The position numbers and the translations under genes are program-made. Shown one piece after another: positions 12,256-23,395 of a DNA stretch of 64,000 nucleotides; within the stretch, counting starts at the first letter, position 1, and the number at the start of each line of letters is the position of its first letter. The stretch spans positions 8,454,275 through 8,518,274 of the forward strand of contig OZ025271.1 of the NCBI GenBank assembly GCA_964019165.1, given 5' to 3'. The DNA comes from Mastigias papua (Eukaryota > Cnidaria > Scyphozoa > Rhizostomeae > Mastigiidae). Below the pieces are notes generated by a model. It did no database searches, was not told the DNA's origin, and saw only the letters and a program-made list of their open reading frames with translations.

Positions 12256-12260
12256 CAAAG

Positions 12261-12603
12261 TGTTGTGTCTTTAGGTAAAACACACAAATCAAACAAATAG
12301 TTTTATTAACTATTTAAAAATATTCACAGGCTCGGCTACACTATATAAGAAACACTATGTCCGTACTGCTCACATTCAACAATAAATTATCATCTAGAAC
12401 GCTACCGTATTTATATACATTCAATAGAGAATTCTAGAAGGCTAACGAAAATCGATTACTTCATATGTCGCAATTAGATGCTACCACGTTAGTCCCGTAA
12501 GTTCTGGTAACTACTTTGGAATAGAGGGGAATGACCCGTACGCATACTCAGTCTATTTACATAGCAGATTAAGGTTACGTCATTAGTGTCTCTGTCCATA
12601 ACA
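12261..12603 (-). repeat. 3' LTR of the Gypsy element
   Basis: This 343-bp LTR is the downstream copy because the element runs on the minus strand. The last codons and stop of the Gag-Pol frame (stop at 12575-12577) lie inside it. It differs from the other LTR near 12470 (T for G) and 12496 (C for G). Confidence 0.95.
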
Positions 12604-15600
12604 CCTCCTCACTCAAGATGAGATTCTCTCTCCGAAAGTCAGGCTTCTTCTGGGCTCGCTTGGATCTTCTTGGATTTTCTGGACCATATGAATATGTCCC
12701 AACATTTTCAGACTCTTGAGTATCTTGCATTTGTGACGTAGCTATCTCTTTATTTGTACCCTTGGCATTATTCAAATCACCTTCCATTTGGCTTTGACTT
12801 GTGTTGAAGTCATCCCCAACACTATTGTCCTCCAAACTAGACCAACGTGGTCTGAGTTGATCAATATGCCTCCTCCAAGTAGGGCCTTTGGGTAGCACAC
12901 GCACATTAACACTTCTGGTTCCTAGGACTTTGACAACAGTAGCTGGTACCCATCTTGGCTGTTTATGTTGTCGTGGACTGTAGTACTTTGCATAATAAGG
13001 TGAACCAACTACGTACTTGTATGCAAGTTTCTGTACTGTTTGTAGGCTTTCTTCAGCTTGCTCTTTGGATGCTTTCGCTGCTTGTTTTCCTTGTGCTGCG
13101 TGCGCTGGTGATGGTACTATAGCATCTAATGTAGTACGGATTTGACGTCCATTCAATAATTCACTTGGTGACAATCCCTGATCAAGTGGAGTTCGTCTAT
13201 ATTGCATTAAAAAGTCCTGTAAAGCTTCTTTAGGTGGACGCTTTGACTTCTTAACTGATTGCTTGAAGGATTGCACAAGACGCTCTGCAGCTCCATTGGT
13301 AGCTGGGTGATATGGTGCCCCTGTCAGGTGAGTGATTCCTCGTTCTTTACACCATTGTTGGAATTCTTCAGACTTGAATGTTGTAGCATTGTCTGACACG
13401 ATAGAGTGAGGGTTACCAAAGTGTGCAAAATCTTCCTCTAATAGACGAATTGTGGCTCTTGTTGACACAGCTGTAGTTGGATGAATTATGGGATACTTTG
13501 AATATGCATCCACAACTACTAACCAATTTTCACCCATAAAGTTAATTGCATGATCCACATGAACTCGACTCCATGGTTTTTCAGGCAGCATCCATGGATG
13601 ATTTGCTGGCTTTGATGGATTGTTCTGGTGCTCAGCACAGGAAGTACATGACTTTGCTACTTTTTCAATATCTGCATTAATGTTGGGCCAATATACTACA
13701 GATCTAGCTAACTGTTTCATTTTCTGCATTCCAAAATGACCCACATGTATTAAGTCCAGAACTCCCATGCGTAACTTTGCAGGTATAACTATACGTGCAC
13801 CAAGGAAAAGACAACCGTTTTCAACACATAGTGAATCTGACATCTGCTTAAAGATCTTGATTTCTTCTGAGTCAATCCTCTGAGGCCAACCTTCCTGCAC
13901 ATAGCGCATTACTTGAGCAATTATAGGGTCGAGCTTCGATTCTTTGACGATCAGACCAGGTGCAGTTGGATTCAACTGTAGACTCACTTGTTTAATTGTC
14001 AACACTGTACTCACTTCTTCCTTCTCTTCCTCCCTATCAAAGGAAATGTCTTCTCCTTGAGGTAGCCTGCTTAGTGCATCTGCATTTCCATGGTCACTTG
14101 TTTTCCTATACTCAATGGTATAGTCATACTGGCTCAGGGTCAATGCCCACCTTGCTAGTCTATTGGCTGCAATGGCTGGAGTACCTTTTGAAGGGCTGAA
14201 AAGAGTCAGCAACGGCTTGTGATCAGTCACCAGAATAAATTTCCTGCCAAAAAGAAATTGATGAAATTTCTTCACGCCAAATATTACTGATAAAGCCTCC
14301 TTGTGTACTTGACTATATTTCCTCTGAGTTTCAGTCAAAGTCTTTGATGCATTTGCTATAGGGCGTTCACTACCATCAGAATATCTGTGAAACAGTACTG
14401 CACCAATTCCTACACTTGAAGCATCACAGGCAATACCAATAGGGGTTCCTGGGTCAAAGTGTGCCAAGATAGTATCACTGGACAGGACTTCTTTCAAGTC
14501 TTGGAAAGCTCTTTGTTCCCTTCCAGTCCATGACCATGGTTGATCTTTCTTTGTGAGGTCAAACAATGGTGCTGCTCTAGTTGACAGATTAGGGATCCAT
14601 TTCCCATAAAACTGAACTGAACCAAGAAAAGACCTTAACTTATTTACATTTTTCGGCGCAGGCATCTTTATTACTGCTTCTACTTTGTGTCCTTTGCTAA
14701 CACCTTTACGTGAAAGAGTGTGTCCCAAATATTCAACTGATGGTTGTGAAAAGGCACACTTCTCCAATTTGCATCGAAGACCTTTGTCTTGTAATCTTTG
14801 CAGCAGTGCACGAAGGTTTTCAAGGTGATCAACAGCATTGCAACCACTAACTAGTATATCATCCAAATATACAGCCACTCCAGTTAGATCTCTTGTGATC
14901 TTTTCCATTATCTCTTGGAAGTATCCTGGAGCTGAACTAATACCAAAAGGTAACCGTTTCTGCAGCAAAACACCTCTGTGTGTACTTAGAGCTAACTTTT
15001 TCTGGCTCTCAGGTGACAATTTCACTTGATTATAAGCGTCAGCCAGGTCAATCTTGGAGAAGTAATATCCTCCTGATAGACGATGTATTAGCTCATCAGG
15101 TAGTGGCATAGGCTGTCTGTGGGTTTCTAATTGCGGATTCACTGTTACTGAGTAATCCCCACATACCCTTATTTTGGCTTTGTTCTGGCCTGGAAGCAAA
15201 ACCTTCTTGATTGGCACTACTGGAGTTCCATATTCACAGAATGTAGTAGGTTCCAAAACACCTTTCTTGATGCCGGCCTCATATGCCATATTCAGATCTT
15301 CCAACATGGCGTATGGTACAGTTCTTGGCTTGCAAAATACTGGCTTTGCATCGCTTTTGAACTTAACGTCGAGCTCAAAATCTTTTAAGCAACCAAGCTC
15401 TTCTTTAAATAAATCAGGAAATTCAGCACATACCTTCTTGCAGCTATTTTCCAATATTAGATCTGGAGACATATCCTCCATAACTGCATTGATGCTACTG
15501 AGCAGTGGCGTATTGACTAAATCATTTATATCCAACTTCAGGGTGCGCATTGCTTTAAGTCCCAGCAAATTACCAAAGTCTTCCCACACATTAAAATTAA

Positions 15601-16852
15601 TGGTTGCTTTTGTCGGCAAATTTTCCATCCAAACTTCGGTGGAAAATGTCCCTAATACTGGAATCTTGTTCCTAGTACAGGTCAAATACTCACACAATGG
15701 TGGCTCTAAAGTTGGCTTACCCACTTTTTCCCATATATCTTTGGAACAGAAACTATCTCGGGAACCTGTATCCACATCAAACTTTACCGGCTGATGATTC
15801 ACTTGCAGTGATACTTGTAGCTTATCTTCCTCTGATCCTAAGGTTGTGCTAACAGTTTGTGGTAATTTTACCGTAATTGATCCTACTTTTGGGTTAGTCT
15901 GTGTTGTTTTAGACCTGCAGACTGCTGATAAGTGCCCTTTCTTCTTACAGTTGTAGCACTCAGCGTCTCTGAATGAACAGTCTTGGGGCTTGTGACCTGC
16001 CCTTCCACATCGGTGACATGCCTTTGTGTCACTCTTGCTGGCACCACCCTTTTTGCTAGATTGTTTCTTCTGGAACTTGCTTTTGACCACTTTATTGACA
16101 GGAACTGCACCAATGCCATAAGTGGTTTCTTTGGCTGCTTTGGCTGCTTCTTCAGTCTCAGCTGCTATTTCAACTGCTCTGCTAAAAGTGAGTTCATCAT
16201 CCTTCACTTTGAAAAGGGCCTTAATGACAGCTTCATTCTTGACAGAGCAAATAAACTTTGTTCTCATGCTCTCATCTTGAGGGTCCTTTATGGCAGTAAA
16301 GTCGCAAGTTGCAGCTTGTTGTCTGATTCTTGCAGCCAACTCTTGAACGGTTTCACCAGGTTTACGGTTCATGTCAGACCAGAATTTATATCTTTCACGG
16401 ACCACGAAGCGTTTTGGATCGAACTGCTCCTCCATCATTTTAATTATCTCGTCCAAACTGAGCTCATTCACATCCTTTGGTGGGTTAAATTGACTGGCTA
16501 GTGTACACAACAGCTTGTAGATTGTAGCAGACTGATTCGTCAAAAACACTTGGGACTGTTTTGCATTAGGGATGGAATTAGCACCCACAAAAGTCTTGAA
16601 TCTAGCCAAGTAATCCTTCCAAAGTTCAGTAGAAGGCTCAAATGAGACAAAAGTTGGTGAACCCACCTGTGCAAATAGCGATGGCCCTGCTCCGGCAACA
16701 CCACCAGCCCCCAACTGAGACGCTAGAAGCTGCATCTCTTCTCGATGTTGCCTTTCTTGTTTTTCCATTAACTGGAGCATTTGCTGTTTCTGGGTTTCGG
16801 CTTGCTGGTGAAGTAAAACTACCAATTCCGCCAGTTCTGACATTTTAGCCAT
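12575..16852 (-). CDS. Gag-Pol polyprotein of the Gypsy element (1,425 aa)
   Basis: One frame encodes the structural and enzymatic parts of the retrotransposon. Gag starts with a Gln/Glu-rich coiled-coil (about residues 5-45). Two CCHC knuckles follow (C279-C292 and C299-C312). The protease motif is D361-T-G. Reverse transcriptase spans about 490-710, with catalytic D602 and the YLDD box at 662-665. RNase H spans about 800-930, with D810, E852 and D877. Integrase has an HHCC zinc finger (H1036, H1039, C1069, C1072) and a D1100, D1154, E1190 triad (35 residues between the last two). No chromodomain was seen. The first ATG, 77 nt from the 5' LTR, is a natural start. No Gag/Pol frameshift or stop is present, so processing would rely on the protease. 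The C-terminal nine codons overlap the 3' LTR. Confidence 0.97.
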   Translation of the reverse strand: MAKMSELAELVVLLHQQAETQKQQMLQLMEKQERQHREEMQLLASQLGAGGVAGAGPSLFAQVGSPTFVSFEPSTELWKDYLARFKTFVGANSIPNAKQSQVFLTNQSATIYKLLCTLASQFNPPKDVNELSLDEIIKMMEEQFDPKRFVVRERYKFWSDMNRKPGETVQELAARIRQQAATCDFTAIKDPQDESMRTKFICSVKNEAVIKALFKVKDDELTFSRAVEIAAETEEAAKAAKETTYGIGAVPVNKVVKSKFQKKQSSKKGGASKSDTKACHRCGRAGHKPQDCSFRDAECYNCKKKGHLSAVCRSKTTQTNPKVGSITVKLPQTVSTTLGSEEDKLQVSLQVNHQPVKFDVDTGSRDSFCSKDIWEKVGKPTLEPPLCEYLTCTRNKIPVLGTFSTEVWMENLPTKATINFNVWEDFGNLLGLKAMRTLKLDINDLVNTPLLSSINAVMEDMSPDLILENSCKKVCAEFPDLFKEELGCLKDFELDVKFKSDAKPVFCKPRTVPYAMLEDLNMAYEAGIKKGVLEPTTFCEYGTPVVPIKKVLLPGQNKAKIRVCGDYSVTVNPQLETHRQPMPLPDELIHRLSGGYYFSKIDLADAYNQVKLSPESQKKLALSTHRGVLLQKRLPFGISSAPGYFQEIMEKITRDLTGVAVYLDDILVSGCNAVDHLENLRALLQRLQDKGLRCKLEKCAFSQPSVEYLGHTLSRKGVSKGHKVEAVIKMPAPKNVNKLRSFLGSVQFYGKWIPNLSTRAAPLFDLTKKDQPWSWTGREQRAFQDLKEVLSSDTILAHFDPGTPIGIACDASSVGIGAVLFHRYSDGSERPIANASKTLTETQRKYSQVHKEALSVIFGVKKFHQFLFGRKFILVTDHKPLLTLFSPSKGTPAIAANRLARWALTLSQYDYTIEYRKTSDHGNADALSRLPQGEDISFDREEEKEEVSTVLTIKQVSLQLNPTAPGLIVKESKLDPIIAQVMRYVQEGWPQRIDSEEIKIFKQMSDSLCVENGCLFLGARIVIPAKLRMGVLDLIHVGHFGMQKMKQLARSVVYWPNINADIEKVAKSCTSCAEHQNNPSKPANHPWMLPEKPWSRVHVDHAINFMGENWLVVVDAYSKYPIIHPTTAVSTRATIRLLEEDFAHFGNPHSIVSDNATTFKSEEFQQWCKERGITHLTGAPYHPATNGAAERLVQSFKQSVKKSKRPPKEALQDFLMQYRRTPLDQGLSPSELLNGRQIRTTLDAIVPSPAHAAQGKQAAKASKEQAEESLQTVQKLAYKYVVGSPYYAKYYSPRQHKQPRWVPATVVKVLGTRSVNVRVLPKGPTWRRHIDQLRPRWSSLEDNSVGDDFNTSQSQMEGDLNNAKGTNKEIATSQMQDTQESENVGTYSYGPENPRRSKRAQKKPDFRRENLILSEEVLWTETLMT
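12604..12614 (-). promoter_or_regulatory. Polypurine tract
   Basis: On the minus strand the purine-rich GAGTGAGGAGG lies immediately before the 3' LTR, where plus-strand DNA synthesis would be primed. It also encodes part of the Gag-Pol C-terminus. Confidence 0.75.
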
Positions 16853-16905
16853 TCAAGGTTGTCCAGAAGAATGTAGCAGTAACCGTATAAATATCCTGTT
16901 AGAAT

Positions 16906-16923
16906 ATCCTGTCGACTGCGCCA
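16906..16923 (-). promoter_or_regulatory. Primer-binding site (serine tRNA-like)
   Basis: Six bases inside the 5' LTR, the minus strand reads TGGCGCAGTCGACAGGAT. This is complementary to a tRNA 3' end of the form ...CGACTGCGCCA. That acceptor arm resembles serine tRNAs as I recall them. Confidence 0.75.
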
Positions 16924-16929
16924 ATAATT

Positions 16930-17272
16930 TGTTGTGTCTTTAGGTAAAACACACAAATCAAACAAATAGTTTTATTAACTATTTAAAAATATTCACAGGC
17001 TCGGCTACACTATATAAGAAACACTATGTCCGTACTGCTCACATTCAACAATAAATTATCATCTAGAACGCTACCGTATTTATATACATTCAATAGAGAA
17101 TTCTAGAAGGCTAACGAAAATCGATTACGTCATATGTCGCAATTAGATGCTACCACGTTAGTCCGGTAAGTTCTGGTAACTACTTTGGAATAGAGGGGAA
17201 TGACCCGTACGCATACTCAGTCTATTTACATAGCAGATTAAGGTTACGTCATTAGTGTCTCTGTCCATAACA
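16930..17272 (-). repeat. 5' LTR of the Gypsy element
   Basis: This 343-bp copy is upstream on the minus strand and would contain the element's promoter. Its right edge meets the CAAAG target duplication at 17273-17277. Confidence 0.95.
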
Positions 17273-17277
17273 CAAAG

Positions 17278-17879
17278 GTCGAAAGTGATGTGTGCAAAGC
17301 TATTTATACTCTTGCTCGCATTGACCTCTGGGTCTATTGTTTGCAACTGGATGGAACTGTATCTACGTATATATTACAAATATTTTGAGATGATTTCTAT
17401 ATTTTATTCAAGTATTCTTAGGTCATCAGTTGTTTAATGTTTACTTCCAAGTATTGCATGAATTTATAAATCTATTTTATTAACATTTGTCACATTTCCC
17501 GCCTGTTTAATGACAATTCACGATTTTCTATCCATTTCTCTCTGTCAGTTTTCCCATCTTTAGTTTTATTTTTGTTGAAAAACTGTTTTGCCTGTAGCAT
17601 GACTTTCTTAGGCCATGCATGTTATTACATTAATTTCCTCCAATTTTAGGAGATGTTTCATGCAATGAAGATGTGATGCCATTTGCACAGAGAGAGGACA
17701 GATTTTGAACAGCCTTTATGTATAACATTTTATGAACCAGTTCTATCTTTTGATGGCAGATTTCTCTTTCTATAATCAGCTGTTTTTCTGTTGTTTTCTT
17801 CTTAATTCCCGGGTTCTCCTCAGGGGGAATATTATTCCATATACATACACACCTTTATATTTGATCGCACGTAGCAGGA
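17278..17879. other. No gene recognised
   Basis: AT-rich flank of the Gypsy insertion; nothing recognised. Confidence 0.5.
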
Positions 17880-18450
17880 GATTTTTACCAATACTACGCC
17901 CTTGAGATTCAACATGCTTCTTTATGATGTTATCCAGAGAGAATAGAGCCCTCGAACGTCATGTTGCTCTTATAATGGTTGGTGTCTTGTGCTATTGAAC
18001 TAATAAAGCTAACATACTTTGTTTCTCACGTTCCCTATTCAAGACAATTACACCCAGAACAATAAAACAAAGCTGTTCTGTTTTGCACTTCTAAATCCTG
18101 TAATGTCATCGTGTCAATTTTCTTTTTGTCAGAGGACGCAAAGTATATATAATTTGTCCATTTTCATAATATACAGCCTAAAACCATCACAACTCAAATC
18201 GCCCTTATAGTGGTTGGTTGTTTTATGACAGTGGACTAAAAAATAACTTAGTAGTTCCTGTTCTCTATTCAATTGATACAAGTCGAACTTGAAAGCATTG
18301 TGGCCTAGATCCATAACTAACGACTTTTTTTCTTTTGGATTTCCAAATCCCTTCGTTGTAAACTTGTTAAGCTCGTCTCTCTACTACAGAGGCCACACCG
18401 TAGATATAATTTATCTATTTTCATAATTTTACTGCTTTGAGATTGAACAA
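17880..18450. repeat. Diverged tandem duplication, ~265 bp unit
   Basis: Two adjoining segments share landmarks in order: a CTTATAATGGTTGG / CTTATAGTGGTTGG block (about 17970 and 18205), a TTCCCTATTCAA / TTCTCTATTCAA block (about 18030 and 18262), and a TATATAATTTGTCCATTTTC / GATATAATTTATCTATTTTC block (about 18145 and 18403). A third partial start follows with TTTGAGATTGAAC. Non-coding as far as I can see. Confidence 0.5.
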
Positions 18451-20204
18451 GAGAAAGTCAATGAAATTAACTCGCAAGGTTATATGGATCAAATAATAGA
18501 ATTCATAAATAGTTCTTAGGATTATAAACAATGCTCGAAGTTGAACGAAATGGAACTATTAAACAGATATCTTAAAATTTAACACAGCTACAAACATGAA
18601 AGAAGACGTTATAAAAAGCCTAGTGATTTGCTCATCGAATGATATAAAATTATTTATTGCGACAAGTATATAAACATTTGAAAATATATTATCTATGCTA
18701 AGTATATATCATAATCATTATCTATACCCAATATGAAGATATAAAGTCTATAAAAAGGAGCTAAAATCAAAATATATGCAGAATTAACTATACTTGGTAG
18801 ATAGTTCTACGCGGAAAGTTGAAAAATTTCTCTAATACATATTCTACATAGTTCACATTTTGATAAATAGAAATTCAATCATAGGGTACAAGGGACACTT
18901 CAAATGGGTAGGAAGTGACTTGTAGAAGGTGTTGGCTACAACTTTCAATGGATATGTCACTAGTCTAAATCTAACATCAATTATGTCAATAGTTGAATAG
19001 TATATGTTATTAATTTCAAGCATCTCCAATGACGAAGAAATTTCTCTCTTTTTCGCAATTCTGCCTAAAAAAGATCAGGGATAATTTCTAAAATGTTTAG
19101 CAAAGGGGCTCTTTAGATGCATCGTCTCAAAAAGTTATGGCTTTGTTAGGATCACACCCTTCCTTTCAACGAGGCAAATATGGTAGTTTAGCTTAATCAA
19201 CCTGAAAACAGTAATCAACAATTTTAAAGTCTTGACGGAAGCACTAACGGTCATCTACATTTCCGTAGTGGCACTTACGGATTCAATTCAATTCAATCAT
19301 AAAGGGTAATAGAAAACAGGATTCATCACAAGCAATAGCCGACAACATGAGAAAGTCCTGGGATTAAGAAAACATAGCAAATACTGAAACATATAAACAA
19401 CATAAAACATGAAAATATGGCAACGTCTGAAATTGCGGAAAAATATAAACATGAAGAATGTTTAGAATATATTTAAGATTATGCATATCCTTTTGATTAT
19501 GATTCTGATTACGATTAAAAAATCTATATATTACTACATATATGTGTGACGCTTGCTGAAACTTTAAGGCCTTTGAATAGCTGAAACATTCCACTTACAA
19601 CAACGTCTGACATTCCTGAAAGGCAAAAATAAGCCACATTAGTGCTATGAGCATATATAGTTATTTCAACAATTTTTGCTCAAAAATAGATATGAAGAGA
19701 GATTTATAATTTCCAATAAACTTCATTCTCTAATTCATTGAATAATTACAGTACTTTTCTCCAAAGTACATAAACCTTATACTTAACCTATTTCATGAAA
19801 ATGTCAAACCAATTCTAAGTTCATTAAGATGTATGTGCATAATGCACATAACTTTGTGTAAATTTCTACCTCATCCTCTTCTATTTCCAGATCAAAAACA
19901 TCTAAATTACTCACAAAATGCGTGTCTTTCTTACAATTGGTACATGATGATTTAGTCCCCTGCAGTGTGGTCGTCTATCAAATCACAGAGCACTACATAC
20001 TCAGAGAAACATTATGCTAGGGAGGAGCATAATGGGTCAATGTCATTAGTTACCTTATTTGGCAATTAAAAGTAAATTCAATTCATGTAAAGATGTCAGT
20101 CTCGATGTCTTTTTAAAAAACTCGGATTAAATTTAATGTTGAGATTGAACAATATGCTGTGGTTGCTTAACTTCCTGTTGTTTGTGTTTAGAGTCATACC
20201 GTAC
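18451..20204. other. No gene; a possible LINE tail at 19279
   Basis: Mostly AT-rich unique-looking sequence. Near 19279-19300 there is an ATTCAATTCAATTCAATCAT run. This is the kind of short tandem tail, seen on the opposite strand, that ends CR1/L2-like LINEs. No coding part accompanies it. Confidence 0.4.
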
Positions 20205-20325
20205 ATCCTCAAATAAGCCCCCACCTCCGAATAAGCCCCTCATCGAATAATCTCCCACCTACAAAATTATCTTTGCGAATAAGCCCCCACCTCGAATAAG
20301 CCCCCATGGGGGCTATTTACTGCTG
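20205..20325. repeat. AATAAGCCCCC repeat cluster
   Basis: AATAAGCCCC or AATAAGCCCCC occurs four times in about 100 bp, and the cluster ends in a near-perfect palindrome centred on CCCCCATGGGGG (20301-20312). It looks like the end of a MITE with C/G-rich termini, distantly like the elements at 39.7, 43.0 and 55.9 kb. Confidence 0.55.
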
Positions 20326-20999
20326 TATCATTCAACCACGTCTTTTTCTTTCCTTTGGTGGGGTAAAGATAATTCGACTTAAGCAGAAGATGGTGCAAAA
20401 TTTTTTTGAGGGAATATAATGCTTTCTCTTTTGTCCCAACCCCGGCCATAATCACACACTTAATCACTTAGTCATATGATGTAACTAAACCGGTATAAAA
20501 TTTATTCCAAATATTTTCCAATATTTTAAACCTACACTTTCGTTCATTAGCTTAAGTATACCTTTCTCAGAAAATTCATTTGCTGTAGCTTTTCTTAAAT
20601 TTCCATTTTAGGGTATTATCTGTTTACGCAAGTAAGCAATACAAAATACAATAACACACTTTTACAAACAAAAATACGATGCCATTAGGAGTATGATAGG
20701 AATAGCTACCCAATGGCCACTTAGCAAAAAGTACTATAATACAGATAATACAGATAATACAAATGCCAAGGACTACACCAAAATCCTAGTAGCCCCCTCA
20801 TTAGAGAGGAGTAGCTTAAAAGTAATATTCAGAAAATCTTAGAAGATAGAAAATCTAGGACAAATCAAAAGGAATGCAGTACATTTTGGTATAATCCTAG
20901 GCAAAATAGATACATGAACAATACATAGAGGAATAATAACATTTGCAACTAATAAAGTGATAGGGTGGAGTATGAGAGGGATAATTTAATATTTATGGT
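20326..20999. other. No gene; possible 3' region of the LINE
   Basis: AT-rich sequence downstream (on the minus strand) of the decayed LINE. Some of it, for example the A-rich ACAAAATACAATAACACAC stretch near 20640-20660, may be the LINE 3' untranslated region. I could not define an end. Confidence 0.4.
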
Positions 21000-23395
21000 C
21001 TTATGAGAAGCACTCTGATTTGCAAATGAACCGAACCGTTGCTTCTACGATTTGTCGATTTTGGTTATATGTAAATATTTCATCAGCGTACAACGTGGTT
21101 CGCACAAGAGCTTGATTTGGTAAATTTGAGATGTTATGAAATTGAAGTAATACGATAATCGCACCAAGGGGATCACGTCTATCATTCACTATAAGCATGA
21201 CATTGCAGCAAGAAGTGCTCAATGTCCTCAATTCCGTCGTTTATTAGACACATTGGGTCAACTGTGTCACGAACATTGTGATTAAATTTATGTGACTTTA
21301 GTTTACTGATGCCTACTCTTAACTATGTGAGAATGGAAAGACCTTTAGGATCATAAATTGCATAGGTGAGTTTCTGGGGTGGCCAGATGAGAGAGAAGCG
21401 TTTACTTTTGAATGAGGCTACTGTAGGGGATTCTCAAATCGCAGGGGGGAGATCGTTCCCCTCTTTTAAATAATTTGGGAAGAAACTTGACTTAAAATGT
21501 TCAGTTCTAGCATTCATTCGTCCAATGACAGCTTGGTTTCTAAGAGTAACATTTGAACTGCCACTTGATGGGATTTGATATCTTGTGTACTCATGTGCCA
21601 GTTTATTGTGCAACCTTTGATTTCAATCTCTCTCACATATGGTTCAAGTGGCCTAGCTTCGTCGTCACGGTCACCTTGTATTTCACCATCTCTTTTTCTA
21701 ACTCTGTTTCCACAAAAATGACGTTTTTTCTTTCTTTGAAGTGTTCGTGGCATTGCAAATAAAAGATTCTCAATATATAAATGTATAAACGATGTGGAAC
21801 TATAATTAAAACTATGATTCGCCAAAGTGAACAGGTGCCGATGCTTTCACGATGCCTATTGCAGGTCGTCAAGGCAACAAACTACACCGAAGGAGATAAC
21901 CTCATACTATCTAAAGCGGGCCTACAAAAGAGATTTAGTACTGAGGTTCGAGTTGGCTCGATCATCAAATTTGGGAGGGGGGGGCTAAATAATCTGGCTA
22001 GAGGTTGCTATGGCGTTGCTAAGGACAAATAAGTGGACCAGGGCATTTCAAACATAGATTTTTGAACCTTTTATTGCAGAAAATCAAATCAAACCTTTAG
22101 AAACGTATTCTATGATCATTTTTACATAGATTAAATTACAAAAATAATTTAGCTAAAATTTGACCCATAACTGTGTCCTTCTACCTTAGATAAGACAACT
22201 AGGTGTCTGTGTCATCTTCTATCATTCAAAGATTCCTCACCAAGCTCCTTGTAAATTTTTTTCCTTAAGGTTCCTTCCCGCGCCCCCATTATTGCCAAGC
22301 CAGCAGAATACTGAACTGATTCGAGTCGCTCCATCAGGCTATGTAGCGTGACCCCATGGCTACAATCATTCACTGCCTGTGCGATATGGTAAATGACGTC
22401 ACCATAGTCAAGATGTGAACGTGCAGACGTACATAGAGTTTATTAAGTTCGTTTAGGGTTTGCCTTAATAAGTAGTTGGAAAAAACCTATACAAGCCAAT
22501 TCCACGTTTCGCTTTGTTTATCACAGATTGGATATGACTAGAAGACTTCAATCGACTATCAAACACGATACCTAAGTGATTATATATATCAACTTTTACA
22601 ACGGGTATATCATTCAAGAGAATAGGTGGGTGGTCAATAGGGATCTTGTTTTGGAAAATAATACTTCCACTGAATGGCTTTGGTGGGTTAGGATTAAAAG
22701 ACATTCTCCAATGATGTACCCAGGGATTGATAAGATCTAGATCGTGATTCAGAATTGCAGCACATTCATATGGGTTGTGAGCAACTGAAAGAAGTGACGT
22801 ATCGTCAGCAAACAATTAAACATTGCATTTGAGATCTGTTGTCAAATCGTTTATATAAACAAGGAAAAAAGAGGACCTAAAATAGACCCCTGGGTAACTC
22901 CTGCAGAGTTTGTGACCCATTGAGATGTTTTGTCATATAATACTGTACGTTGCATATGATCTGCCAAAAAGCTTTGGATTTATAACAAAAGTTCCCCAGA
23001 TACGCCATTTTGCCGTAGTTTATAGATTAGTCCATCATGCCACACTCTATAAAATGCTTTTGAAATATCTACATATACAGATCTTACATCAAACAGTGGG
23101 TTACAATCGAATACAGCAAAACTAAAGTGAACAATTGAAGTCATCTGATTGATTTTGGAATCTCCAGTACGAATGCCAGATTGACTGGTTCTTAGCATTT
23201 CATGAAATGCATTTCGGTGTTCATACGAAGACTTGAATATCAGTTTTTCCATTACTTTGCTCAGAATTGGAAGGTAGGAGATTAGACGATAATTCTGCTT
23301 AAGGCTTTTACTGTTCTTTTAGTGACCTGGAACAACATTGGCTCTTTTCAGTTTTAGGATATGATTTCCGTCATCCATGTTCTCTGATCAAATGG
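21000..23395 (-). pseudogene. Decayed CR1/L2-like LINE reverse transcriptase
   Basis: Minus-strand fragments appear in the right order for a LINE pol gene. First come an LKRANVVPGH / NYRLISYLPILSKVMEKLI block (about 23395-23250) and SQSGIRTGDS. Then comes motif A, VYVDISKAFYRVWH, with the usual D of AFD replaced by Y. Motif B is GVTQGSILGPLF (about 22900), followed by a shifted segment and the FADDTSLL box (about 22810-22790). The thumb-like LGIVFDSRLKSSSHI follows, then GTLRKKIYKELGEESL (about 22275-22220). After a gap the typical C-terminus LRVGISKLKSHKFNHNV...EDIEHFLLQCHAY is found at about 21330-21190. Several stops and frameshifts are present. About 500 bp between 21.5 and 22.05 kb has no LINE similarity and may be a nested insertion. 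The endonuclease domain is missing, so the copy is 5' truncated. Confidence 0.8.

Larger units (their letters stand above)
12261..17272 (-). mobile_element. Intact Ty3/Gypsy LTR retrotransposon
   Basis: A 5,012-bp element lies on the minus strand. Identical-sized 343-bp LTRs (12261-12603 and 16930-17272) begin TG and end CA. They differ at only two positions that I found. The flanks carry a 5-bp target duplication, CAAAG, at 12256-12260 and 17273-17277. A primer-binding site, a polypurine tract and one uninterrupted 1,425-codon Gag-Pol frame are present. High LTR identity and the open frame indicate a recent insertion that may still be active. Two Gag zinc knuckles and a serine-tRNA-like primer site suggest the Mag-like branch; that placement is inferred. 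Confidence 0.97.

Noticed and set aside
12181..12260. Host gene interrupted by the Gypsy insertion
   Set aside because: Joining the sequence across the CAAAG duplication shows no continuous reading frame or domain.
15174..15794. 206-codon plus-strand frame
   Set aside because: It lies antisense to the intact Gag-Pol gene, with no domain; a shadow frame. The same applies to 15983-16501.
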